A stretch of DNA of 64,000 bases from Cordilura impudica (taxonomy: Eukaryota > Arthropoda > Insecta > Diptera > Scathophagidae): contig OY821520.1 of the NCBI GenBank assembly GCA_963682025.1, forward strand, positions 184,462,776 to 184,526,775, read 5' to 3'. The position numbers and the translations under genes were made by a program. Each line of letters starts with the position of its first letter. Positions within the stretch are counted from its first letter, which is position 1. The notes below the pieces were generated by a model, which was not told the DNA's origin, ran no database searches, and was given only the letters and a program-made list of their open reading frames with translations. Below, in pieces: positions 55,131 through 64,000 of this stretch.

Positions 55131-57749
55131 CGGCTGTGCCGAATCTTTGACACCCTCCACCTCGGATTGAGTATTGATAATAAATGTAAAAAAATATTTG
55201 AAAAAGTAAACAATTTGTTAAACTTAATAGATGTTTTTTGTATATTTCCAGAGTTGGTCTATAAAGCCCTCTCAAATTAGTAATTCGCGCTCCAACGAGG
55301 AAAGATCGTTTTCGTCTTTTATATTATTATGGATAAAATAAAACACGTTTTGGTGTTTGCTTTTTGGTCATCGTGGTTGCTGATCGGCATGCATTTCGGT
55401 TATATAGAATGCATTTATGTTATATTTGACATAAACTCTCATTTAATTTAAAGTTTTTGCAAATTAAATAGCTCGCCCTAACCTTCATTGCGAAAAAGCT
55501 CTCTCAATTTTTTTTTTTTTTTTTTTTAAATATTGCCATATTTGGAAATTAAAATTTTTTTTGCATATTAAAAGGGAGTTTTTACTATTAGATTTTGTGC
55601 TAACAGAAAATAACACAATACAATACAGAATCTAACCCAGTGATGCCAACTTTTGAATTTGAAGTAAATTATGTTAATAAAATATGTTTTCATTTATTGA
55701 CTCCAAATACTAATACCTGGGAATTATTATCGAACTTAAATTTCTTGTGTTTTGCTTTGTCTACCATGAAGTCAAATTTTGAGTCATCTTGAACACTGGT
55801 TCAAGTTAGGGATGTCAAACGCAAAAAACCAGATGTCCCAAAAATTTTAAATAAGATAATCTGTTATCTTTATTTTCTGAAAAACTTAAAATTTTCATCC
55901 ACAAAAATTGTGAAAAATTATATATAAATACATTCTCATCAAATTGCGCTTTATTTATGTAACAATTTTTATGTTCGCAATTCTTAAATATTATTTGAGG
56001 TTTTCTAAACTTAATTGAATTTAAATTGGTGTTTTCTTATCCTGAAATGCTATTAATGTCTCCTGAATCGTAATATTTTTTTCAATTTCATTTGCTTTTT
56101 TAAATGTAAACATATTTGGTGTTTTCTGAATTTCAATTTGTGTTTAAAGTATAAAATTTATATTTTTAAAATTCAATTGATGTCTTCTGAACTTCAAGTT
56201 ATTATTTCCGACGTTTTAATATGATTTTCTGAAAATCAGTTAATATTTTCTAATTTATAATTAATTGGAAATCTAAATTCCAATTTTTAGAATTGACATT
56301 TTCTTAAATTTGAATGGAAAATTTAAAAGGTGATTTTATGTGAGTAATAACGTATTAGTAATTATAAACAATTTTTAAAAATTATATGATATCGCAATCA
56401 GATATTTTGTATGCAAAGCAGAATAATAATTTTATATAACTATGTAGAACTGTTTTTAAAGCAAAAAACTCATTGCTTCTTCTTTACTCAGCTCTGTCTA
56501 TACTTTTAACCTTGTTGTGATGGATATCTGATTGAAAATGTTGACATTCATGTTAAAATAGAAATAACTATTGCAAAGCTAATTAGAGCAAAAATTGTGG
56601 CGCCATCTACTGTGGTATAGTCACACTATGCAAAATGATGTGACGCTCTGTTTGGTAATGCAAAAGAAATGTATTTTCCTTACAACAAAATATTGCAGAA
56701 TTTTGTATAAATAAAATAATATACCGATTTACTTCTAACATGCGGTTATTATGGATATACATATATAGAATATACGTATGTATATTATTTTATTATTTAA
56801 TATAAGTATGTAGTTAGTTATGTATATGTAAATATTATACACAAAAAATACAACAGCAAAATACTACAAAATTAACATCAATGTATTTTATATTACTTTT
56901 TTTTAGCTAATAAATAAATATTACTTATTTTAATAATAAAAAAAAAGCATACGTTTTCCCATAATTCTTTTACAAATATGACCATAAGTTTGGCATATGA
57001 ACTTCTTGTTGTGCTTACAAAATAGAGTTGCCGAGTTCATCACATATGGACATTTTTGGGGAAACGGTTAACATTTATTATCATTAGTATTATTTTAATA
57101 ATATTTATGCTCAATAATTAACAAACTTCCCTTTTTATATGCGCATTTCAAGAAATAAATCATAATGCATTTAACAATTTAAAACATTAATTGAAATTTT
57201 ACAGTAATCCAGTAAATTTGCATTACATTTTTTACACGAGCTAGACGAGACACCGTGTTATAAAAATCCCAGAATATTGATATTTATTATATATATATAT
57301 TTTTATTTAATAATACAACATCAAAAGTGTTTTTCTTTAAATAAATTAATACCTAAATTTTTTTTTGTAAATTTACATTGTTTTTTTTGCTTTAGATGTT
57401 GGTGAATTTTTACTCCCTTTATATTAACTCGTAGTGTCTTCTTCTCTGCTTGTCGACAAAACCTTGGATCAATTTTTAGCCGCTTTCCCATGACCCAATT
57501 GATCTGGACCTTTGCATGCAGGCTCGTGGCGATGATAAAAAAGATCTAACAAATTTTTTAGTGATGACAAACAATGGAAACTTTTAAATTTTTCTACCAG
57601 AGTTGATAAAAAAATGTACAAAGGGTTAGTTCTTATTATTCCATTACCACAACGACCACAAAAACAATAAGTCCAACTAAGACAACAATACAACATTTAG
57701 AATAACAAGAACAATAGAGAAACATCATATTTTTCATTTTTTTTTTTAA
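55131..57749. other. Insertion-like block inside the minisatellite, mostly unidentified
   Basis: Starts CGGCTGTGCCGAATCTTTGA, a palindromic motif seen at dipteran mini-me-type borders, with ACACCCTCCACC. The rest is A+T-rich. A minus-strand frame at 57469-57696 (CLSSLKNLLDLFYHRHEPAC) is not recognised. Confidence 0.4.
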
Positions 57750-58214
57750 TTTTTCAGAGATTTCCCTGGACCTGTTCCACCGATTTTAATGGTTTTTGAA
57801 ACAGAAACCTTCCCAAGATCTTGATGAATCATTCCCACTAAAAACGATCACTCTGGCTGTCCTATTGAGGGCATGATCGTGTCAAGAACAACATGCAAAA
57901 TCATATTTCTTCAAGACTTTTTTTAGTTTTTCATTCAAATCTCGGCCGTAATCAACCGATTTGGGCAATTTTAAACGGCGGACTTCTCAGAATGTCACTG
58001 AATCATTTTTTATGCTAACGAGCACCCTAGCTGCCCGATTGAAGTTGTCATCGTGATTTCCACAGACGGGCAGACGGGCAGACGCTATATCAACTCCGCT
58101 TGTTATAAGGATCAAAAATATATATATTTTTTGGGGTCCAGATTTCTTTCCTAATTATTACAAATGGAATTACAAACTTACATATACCCTATGCACACTG
58201 GGGCGGAGGGTATA
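57750..58214 (-). mobile_element. mini-me-like type B element
   Basis: Inverted relative to 32093-32275: TATATCAACTCCGCTTGTTA, GACGGGCAGACGGGCAGACG (the GTCY-type array) and a right end GGGCGGAGGGTATAA. The left boundary is approximate. It lies between two blocks of the 18-bp minisatellite. Confidence 0.65.
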
Positions 58215-58219
58215 ATTAC

Positions 58220-58460
58220 CATATATTGAAAAGTACCTTTTATTAAGAAACTACCTGATAGTAGGTATTATTAAAAAAATATCTTTTGTTAAAATATTAC
58301 ATTTTCTTAAACAGCACCTTTCTTACACCATACATTTCCCTAAAATGTAGCTTTTCTTAAAAAGTACATTTCTTATACAGTACCTTTCCTTAAAATAACT
58401 TTTTCTTAAATGGTAACTTTTCTTCAACATTTCCTTAAATTAATTTTTCTTAAATGAAAA
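58220..58460. repeat. Minisatellite with 18-bp period, block 2
   Basis: Same unit type as block 1 (AAAGTACCTTTTATTAAG, AAAAAGTACATTTCTTATAC), more degenerate. Confidence 0.75.
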
Positions 58461-59445
58461 AAATTAAATCTCATACATTCATATAAAAAAAGAAATTTCA
58501 ATTTCACCCCTGTTCTTGAAACCACTATCACAAAAAAAAACTCGTAAATGAAAAAATTCTTAAATCTACGAGTTTTTTGCTGTTCTCTAATTTCAATAAG
58601 AATATTTTTTCTCGTTTTAATTCACATAGAAAAGTCTTTGTGAAATCAAAACAAATGCCCTTTTTTCTACTAAGCAGGTCTTAAGAGATAAAAAAAAAAC
58701 TAATTGATATTTAAACTCTAACATGTTTTTTATTGAATCTTGTCATTATTTTAAAAAATTTGACTCTAATTTTATGAAAAAAAACCATTTTAAAAAACGT
58801 CTACATTTTGCGCTGATTTAAAAAAAACTCGTAATAAGTGGTCGATGATTCTATTCTATAACTATAATAAAAACTTTTTATTTACACAATCTATTTTCCA
58901 TTATAATTTTTTCAGTTATAACATAGATTCTTAATGCACTAATTATTGCAAATAAAGGAATTAAAAAAAAATTTTTTCATCAAATCACATATTTTTATTT
59001 TTTTGCATATGTTCGAAACAGTAGTGATGCCAGTCAAATCCAATTTATTTGAATATCGAAATTTTTTTTGGTGATGCCTAACTTTTTAAAAATAGAAGAG
59101 TCATTTTTAATTAAATGAAATTGAAGAACAAAAACAATTAAATGAACATATAAGTTGTTATTTTAAAAGAAAAATTTTTTTTTATACTTTTTCTATAAAC
59201 TTAAGAAAAAACATGCACAAAATACTTCAAAGTTTTTTGTGAAACTGAATAAAGAACCATATGGCACCTCGGTTTCTAGATAACATATGTTCTTAACTCA
59301 AACATATGGTTCTTAACTCAAACATATGTTTCCACTAAATAAATAAAAAAGGTGGTTTCAAGAAACCCAAAATTTCAATTTCATGTGATTTTAAATTCAC
59401 TCTTATTCAAATAACAACGTTTCAAGAACAGGGCTGTTTATTATT
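58461..59445. other. A+T-rich block bounded by an inverted repeat
   Basis: CCCTGTTCTTGAAAC at about 58509 recurs inverted (GTTTCAAGAACAGGG) ending at 59434. This may delimit a non-autonomous element of about 925 bp inside the minisatellite. No coding relic and no convincing TSD. Confidence 0.45.
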
Positions 59446-59636
59446 TTATTATTAAAAAAGTACTTATTATTAAAAAAGTGGCTTTTATTAAAAAAACGAT
59501 AGTTTTTATTAAAAAAAATTTACCATTTAGTTTAAAAGTATCTTTTCTTAAAAAGTAAATTTTCTTAAAAAGTAGATTTTCCTAAAAAAAACTACAGTTA
59601 ATTCAAAAACTATATTTTATTAAGAAGTACCTTTTA
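59446..59636. repeat. Minisatellite with 18-bp period, block 3
   Basis: Units such as TTAAAAAAGTACTTATTATT and TCTTAAAAAGTAAATTTTCT. Its right edge meets the Tc1 relic, whose transposase stop codon uses the array sequence. Confidence 0.78.
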
Positions 59637-60545
59637 TTAGAACAATACCTTCAAAGTTTGAAGAACTTCAGTAGGGACCTCGTTCCAAAGAGTGGTGACT
59701 TCAGCAGTGGTTTCTTCTTGGGTTTTGTGCAATGATATATTTCTCTTACATTTTATGTATACCCACACAATCTCAATAACGTTAAAATCCAGACTTTGAG
59801 GTGGCCAATCCAACATGTTGAGTCCAGTATCACTTATGAAGCATTTGATTAATTTACTTGTATGGCATGGAACATTATCCTGTGGGAATATAAAATTTTC
59901 TCCTATTAGTTTGCCGCCTGAGGGGAATGCGTAATCATTTAAAATCCTCATGTATTGATTTTGGTTCATGGAACCAATGATCGGCACCAAATTATCCAAG
60001 CCATTGTAAGCAATGCATCCTCAGAACGTAATTGAGCCCCACCCTGAATCACTGTTTCTCAAACTGGCGCATATTTCTGTCTTTGGAATTGTGGAAGTCT
60101 TACATAATCCTTCTTTTTCGATTAATTGTATTCGAATGAGCTTTCGTCAGTCCAAAGAACTGTTCTCAAAACTCTTTTGGCTTTTCGGCATGTGCACTAG
60201 CAAAAGCTAAACGTTTGAGTATGCTTGATTGTTATATGTGGGGAATCTATCTCACTGTATAAGTCTTATAAGTCAGCGTATTTAATGTCTTATTCTATTC
60301 ATCTGCAGCATCTTTAGGTTTCAATTGAATGTATGGCAAATTTTGTACGTCGTTTTTGGTTTTAAATTTGTTTATTTGATAATAAACTGTTTGACAAATT
60401 AAACTCTTTAGCTATGTCCACTACTTTGACGTCGGCACTGAACTTTGCTACTATTGAGGCTCTAACAAAATCAATTAACTTAGCGGTCTTCCACATATTT
60501 TCAAATATTTGGTTGTTCTTTTTGCAGTCAAAATAATAACTGAAG
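59637..60545 (-). pseudogene. Tc1-like transposase relic A
   Basis: On the minus strand: KLIDFVRASIVAKFSADVKV and DIAKEFNLSNSLLSNKQI (helix-turn-helix, about 60380-60490), VLWTDESSFEYN with the first Asp (about 60140-60180), WGSI-type and GCIAYNGLDNLVPIIGSMNQ, NFIFPQDNVPCHTSKLIKCF with the second Asp, and LDWPPQSLDFNVIEIVWVYI with the third acidic residue (Glu). The block 59637-59999 is open, while the N-terminal half has stops and frame changes. The transposase cuts and pastes at TA sites. No terminal repeats were identified. Confidence 0.83.
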
Positions 60546-60779
60546 AAAAATTAATTATAAAAAGTTTAGTTGACAAGTTTAGCAAAGAACACGAGTGAAA
60601 ACTGAAAACATGTGAATGTCAAAATACTTATGCCTAAGCCAAAGTAGCTGTCTGCTCTCATTCTTATCAGCAGAAAAAAGTGCAAAAAGTAATAAACAAA
60701 ATAGTTAAACTAGCGCTATCTTACGCATTTGAATCGCCGATAGTCAAGAGAAAAATTTGTCAAAATAATTTGTCGACGT

Positions 60780-60890
60780 CTGTATTTAAAAAAATAAATT
60801 TTCTGAAAAATTGCTTTTCCTTAAACAAGTATGGTTTCTTAAATATTCAACTACATTTTTTTAAAAACTTTTGTTGAAAAATTATCTGAA
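60780..60890. repeat. Minisatellite with 18-bp period, block 4 (weak)
   Basis: TTTAAAAAAATAAATTTTCTGAAAAATTGC and similar text continue the pattern on the far side of the Tc1 relic. Confidence 0.5.
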
Positions 60891-62077
60891 TCTAAGTCTC
60901 TTAGTTTAGTTCTATATGTATTAAATTTTGTTAATATGTAGTATTTTTTTACAAATTACTTATTTAATTTTCCTATGAGCCTGTTTGAACAAAGAAATCA
61001 CAATAACAAATAAGTTTTATTAAGCCATTTTCATTTTCATGTAGACCACTGAACTATCACACAAGAAACTCAAATCCGTCACAAGGCCGAAATGTTTATT
61101 TTATTTTTAAATTAAAAACCAATAAATAAAACTTCTACCCATGCAAATACTCTACTTTCCACTTATAAAAAGGAACTAAAAATGCAATGGTTAATTTGTC
61201 GCTGAAAATTAAAAAAAAAAAAAAAATAACTGAATTTGTGCTTATTTGTGCACACACTTTTTGCAGAAGGTTTTGTAAAAGTTCATATCTTAATCTTCAT
61301 ATCAACAGTGTATATTATAGTGTATATATGTAGGAAAGGGTTGAACATGATCATCCAGAAAACAGTTTTACTTGTTGTCTTATTTTTGCTACTAATTCTG
61401 TTTGTTTTTCTCTTTTCCCCCTTTTTAGCAGTAAAAGATATATACTACTACCAGATATTTAATTGCTTTCAAACGAAAAAGAATGCCAAACTAAAAACCA
61501 GTTATTATTATACGTAAGGAATCGAGAAACTAAAAGACAAATACATATATTAAAAAATTAAATAATGTTCATCGAAGAAATCCGGCATAGCACAAACAAA
61601 AATCAAAAATAAATAACATTTTTGAAACTGAAGCAATAAAAATTCTATATTTGAGTTAATATTTCCAATAAGATGGATAGTTATCCGCCTCGTTTCACCT
61701 TAAGTCGCAGTCAGGCTTCATAATGCAGTAAAATTATTTTTAAAATTCTATTTTTGGTAAATAAAAAAATTATTACAATTCAAAAATTTTGATAACGAAA
61801 ACGAATTTTGTTAGTTTTCATCACGTGAATATTGAATGATATTTTTTCCAAGAATAAATTCTCTTTTGACGCATAGACGCAGAAAATAGAAAACTAAATA
61901 TTTTATGACATTTATGTAAGTGTAAAAAAACATAAATAAATAAACGCTTTTTTCTACATTTTATTTTGATTTTTATTTTGCTATACACACATTATATTTC
62001 CGTTTTGATTTTGTTTCCTCTAATGTTTGTGTGTTCTAAAAAGTAAATAAATCAAATTTTGTAGTCTTTAAATAAAT
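60891..62077. other. A+T-rich spacer
   Basis: A hydrophobic 93-codon frame (61236-61517, +) is the only longer open frame. It matches nothing I know and is likely chance in A+T-rich DNA. Confidence 0.4.
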
Positions 62078-62225
62078 TTAAGTGTATGTTGAGGGCGCTT
62101 TATATGGGGATTATGATTGAAGTTAGTCATACACTTTTTACTTTTAGACTAATATAAGTGGATATAAATAACACACATAAACCATTTGAGAAAGATACAG
62201 GTATTATGATATCGCGTTTTGAAAG
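62078..62225 (-). mobile_element. Diverged mini-me-like fragment
   Basis: GCTTTATATGGGGATTATGA...GACTAATATAAGTGGATATAAATAACACACATAAACCATTTGAGAAAGAT follows the order of the family interior (CTCTATATGGGGCCTATGAC...GGATGTAATAAACGCATACAAACCCAATTTGAG). No termini or array. Confidence 0.5.
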
Positions 62226-62522
62226 TTGAACTACGTGATTTGGTCTGTATTTCAGCTGTGAGCGTCAGAATAAAGTAAACACCTTAGTTTCTCATATTAA
62301 AAGTTTTATTAAATTGCAGTAATTAATACAAAATCAAAAATGAATATAAGGAATTCAAGAATTATTTAATTATAGCTGAACTCAATAAAAAAATTAAACA
62401 GAAGCATTACAAAACAGAAATAACTAAATGCACTTTATTTAGAAAATGACCAAATGTTACGTGTCAAAAAAAGGTAAACAGCAAAGAAAAGGCAACAGAA
62501 CTTCAATTCGAAAAGTAAATTT

Positions 62523-63110
62523 TTAAAATTTTTTAATATTTGATTTATTTTCATTTGGGCTTAAGCCCCTTATGTAGTCTTCTGCGGTACGGCCAACATT
62601 TTCCTTCCAAATGGCTAAGTAATCCATTTGGTTCATAGCGGAGTAAATAAAAACATAATTACCAACACCTGTTCCCACCATATAGACCCAAAACATAACT
62701 GAACCCTCACTGTACATAACAATTTTGGTAACACACTTTTCTTTTCATGTTTCATTCTTAGCATGCCATATATTTGGAGGCATTTTCGCGACGAAAATAG
62801 CGAATTTCCTCTTATCTGTATATAATATGCTTTTCCTAATTTTTCTACTTTTTATCGAAATTCATTAGCTTGCTCTAATTCGCCTTGGATATGTATGGTT
62901 TCTTGCATGGTATCCTTCCATGTAGACCATTTTTGTGAAGCGATCTCCTTACTGTACCGGAACTTACTTGTTTGCCTGATGTCTGCGTTATGTTATCTGA
63001 TAATTCAACTACACTTTAGGCTAAATATGTCTTTACTTCTCTTACTACAGCTGTAACTTCAGTACCACTAAGCTACTTTGGGCGTCCAGATCTCGTTAAA
63101 TCTTCAACCT
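62523..63110 (-). pseudogene. Tc1-like transposase relic B
   Basis: Minus strand: RSGRPK then TEVTAVVREVKTYLA, ITQTSGKQVSSGTVRRSLHK, NGLHGRIPCKKPYISKAN (bipartite DNA-binding region, about 62890-63100), a degraded FTDES region with IRYFRRENASKYMA, and GSVMFWVYMVGTGVGNYVFI, YSAMNQMDYLAIWKENVGRT in the open frame 62523-62717. It ends at GLSPNENKSNIKKF and lacks the QQDNDPKH and final acidic blocks. This family differs from relic A. Confidence 0.82.
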
Positions 63111-63369
63111 GATGCTGTTTGGTGCATTCATCAACTACTTTTTTATTGCGCAAAAATTAAATGTTATTGGAACCTTCTTAGAATCAGTTCACTCTCATAA
63201 GGAGATCGACGCAGATAACAACTTTCATGTTGAAGTTGATACTTGTTTCTCTATATTTTTGGCAGAAAAAAATCATCATGAATACAATAAATCAACCATT
63301 ACCACATTTAGAATGGCAAGAATGCCAATGAATGCACGGAAGATCTCATAAATAATTATTTTATTTCTA

Positions 63370-64000
63370 GGGATAAAATTATATATATTTTCAAAAATTT
63401 AAGAAAGAAATTGTCGTCAGGTGTTGATAATATTCCTAACATTGTATTAACAAATGTGCCAGACGAAATTATCTTGGAGTATTGTACTCTTTTTAACAAT
63501 ATGTTAAATAACTCATACTTTCCTCATGCGTGGAAAATAGGGAAAGTGGTTGTCGTACCTAAGAAAGGTAAAGACTCAAGCAATCCAAGTAACTTGCGAG
63601 CAATTAGCTTACTTCCAAACATAAGCAAAGTTTTTGAGGTTTGCATCAATAATTATTTAATAAAACAGTGTAAAGAAAAGAATTTAATAAATGATAGGAA
63701 ATTCGGTTTTAAGTTCAAACATTCTACATTCCATGCGATACATTTGTTAGTTTCAAATATACAATAGAACTTAAATAAGTCCTTAGGTACTGGAGCTTGC
63801 TTAGTGGATTTTGAAAAGGCCTTTGATAATATCTGGATCCCTGGATTAATTTCAAAGTTATTGAATTATGGATTTCCAATATATTTAATTATTTTAATAC
63901 ATAATATGCTAAACAATAAATGCTTTCAAGTTTGAGATGGAAAGAGATTAAGTTCCAAGAAATTTCTCAATGTGAATGGATTGCAACAAGGAACTGTAAA
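63370..64000 (+). pseudogene. LINE E: reverse transcriptase fragment running off the window
   Basis: KKLSSGVDNIPNIVLTNVPD, SYFPHAWKIGKVVVVPKKGK, NLRAISLLPNISKVFEVCIN and FGFKFKHSTFHAIHLLVSNI are open to the TAG at 63765-63767. The same frame continues with GACLVDFEKAFDNIWIPGLI (motif A Asp, about 63798-63855), a TGA near 63934, and LNVNGLQQGTV (about 63972-64000), where the window stops just before the YxDD box. I/Jockey-type LINE; upstream domains are not seen. Confidence 0.85.

Noticed and set aside
54855..55280. 141-codon open frame with FIKKV-type hexapeptide repeats
   Set aside because: It is the translation of an 18-bp-period A/T-rich minisatellite, which stays open because the period is a multiple of three. 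No conserved non-repeat domain.
61236..61517. 93-codon frame with two hydrophobic stretches
   Set aside because: Poly-T-rich DNA easily gives Leu/Phe/Val-rich frames; no start context, homology or neighbour supports it.
63112..63351. 79-codon plus-strand frame between Tc1 relic B and LINE E
   Set aside because: No family pattern in the translation; it probably overlaps degenerate N-terminal Tc1 sequence of the opposite strand.

Overview
This is strongly A+T-rich eukaryotic DNA. It has no recognisable single-copy host gene, rRNA or tRNA; almost everything that can be identified is a transposable element or a relic of one. The repertoire suggests a higher fly (Diptera, Brachycera): Gypsy elements, Jockey-like LINEs, a Penelope-like element, Transib, PIF/Harbinger, hAT, Tc1/mariner, and many copies of a short element carrying a (GTCC)n tetranucleotide array, like the dipteran mini-me/DINE-1 group. 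Introns of about 50-65 bp in the Harbinger element also fit. The species cannot be fixed from the sequence alone.

Layout. 1-3338: 3' part of a Gypsy element (RT thumb, RNase H, integrase, probable LTR) split by a 5'-truncated LINE with a 12-bp target-site duplication (TSD). 5118-5926: first mini-me-like copy. 6270-9035: LINE, mariner-like and hAT fossils. 10044-12386: inverted-repeat element with a hAT inserted in its right arm. 12550-14260: LINE relic on the minus strand, split by an internally deleted Harbinger. 15157-20520: fossils of unclassified arthropod mobile-element proteins, one set between about 640-bp inverted repeats. 23743-27850: degenerate Gypsy gag-pol. 28609-31284: nearly complete Harbinger with two convergent genes. 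32611-36645: decayed Transib carrying two further insertions. 37892-38949: internally deleted hAT with a perfect 8-bp TSD. 42964-44014: truncated Gypsy with a short LTR. 44015-49760: Penelope-like element with an inverted extra arm, split by a well-bounded Transib (45829-49512). 50136-50934: inverted-repeat element with a perfect 9-bp TSD. 52301-54245: two mini-me-like copies. 54720-60890: an 18-bp-period minisatellite broken up by insertions including a Tc1 relic. 62523-64000: another Tc1 relic and a LINE running off the end.

The most notable feature is the Transib at 45829-49512. Its termini begin with the V(D)J-type heptamer CACAGTG, followed by a 23-bp spacer and an A-rich nonamer-like block. 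It is flanked by a 5-bp GC-rich duplication (CGCTG), and its broken transposase keeps the three acidic residues, the CxxC pair and the HKxLxH motif of the RAG1 core. A second copy lies 13 kb away in the opposite orientation.

No pathway or operon is present. The elements relate by nesting, which gives relative ages: the LINE is younger than Gypsy A, the Transib younger than the Penelope element, and hAT 2 younger than the inverted-repeat element it entered. Gypsy C may be younger than the mini-me copy it abuts. No element looks fully autonomous; every transposase or RT gene seen here carries at least one stop, frameshift or deletion.
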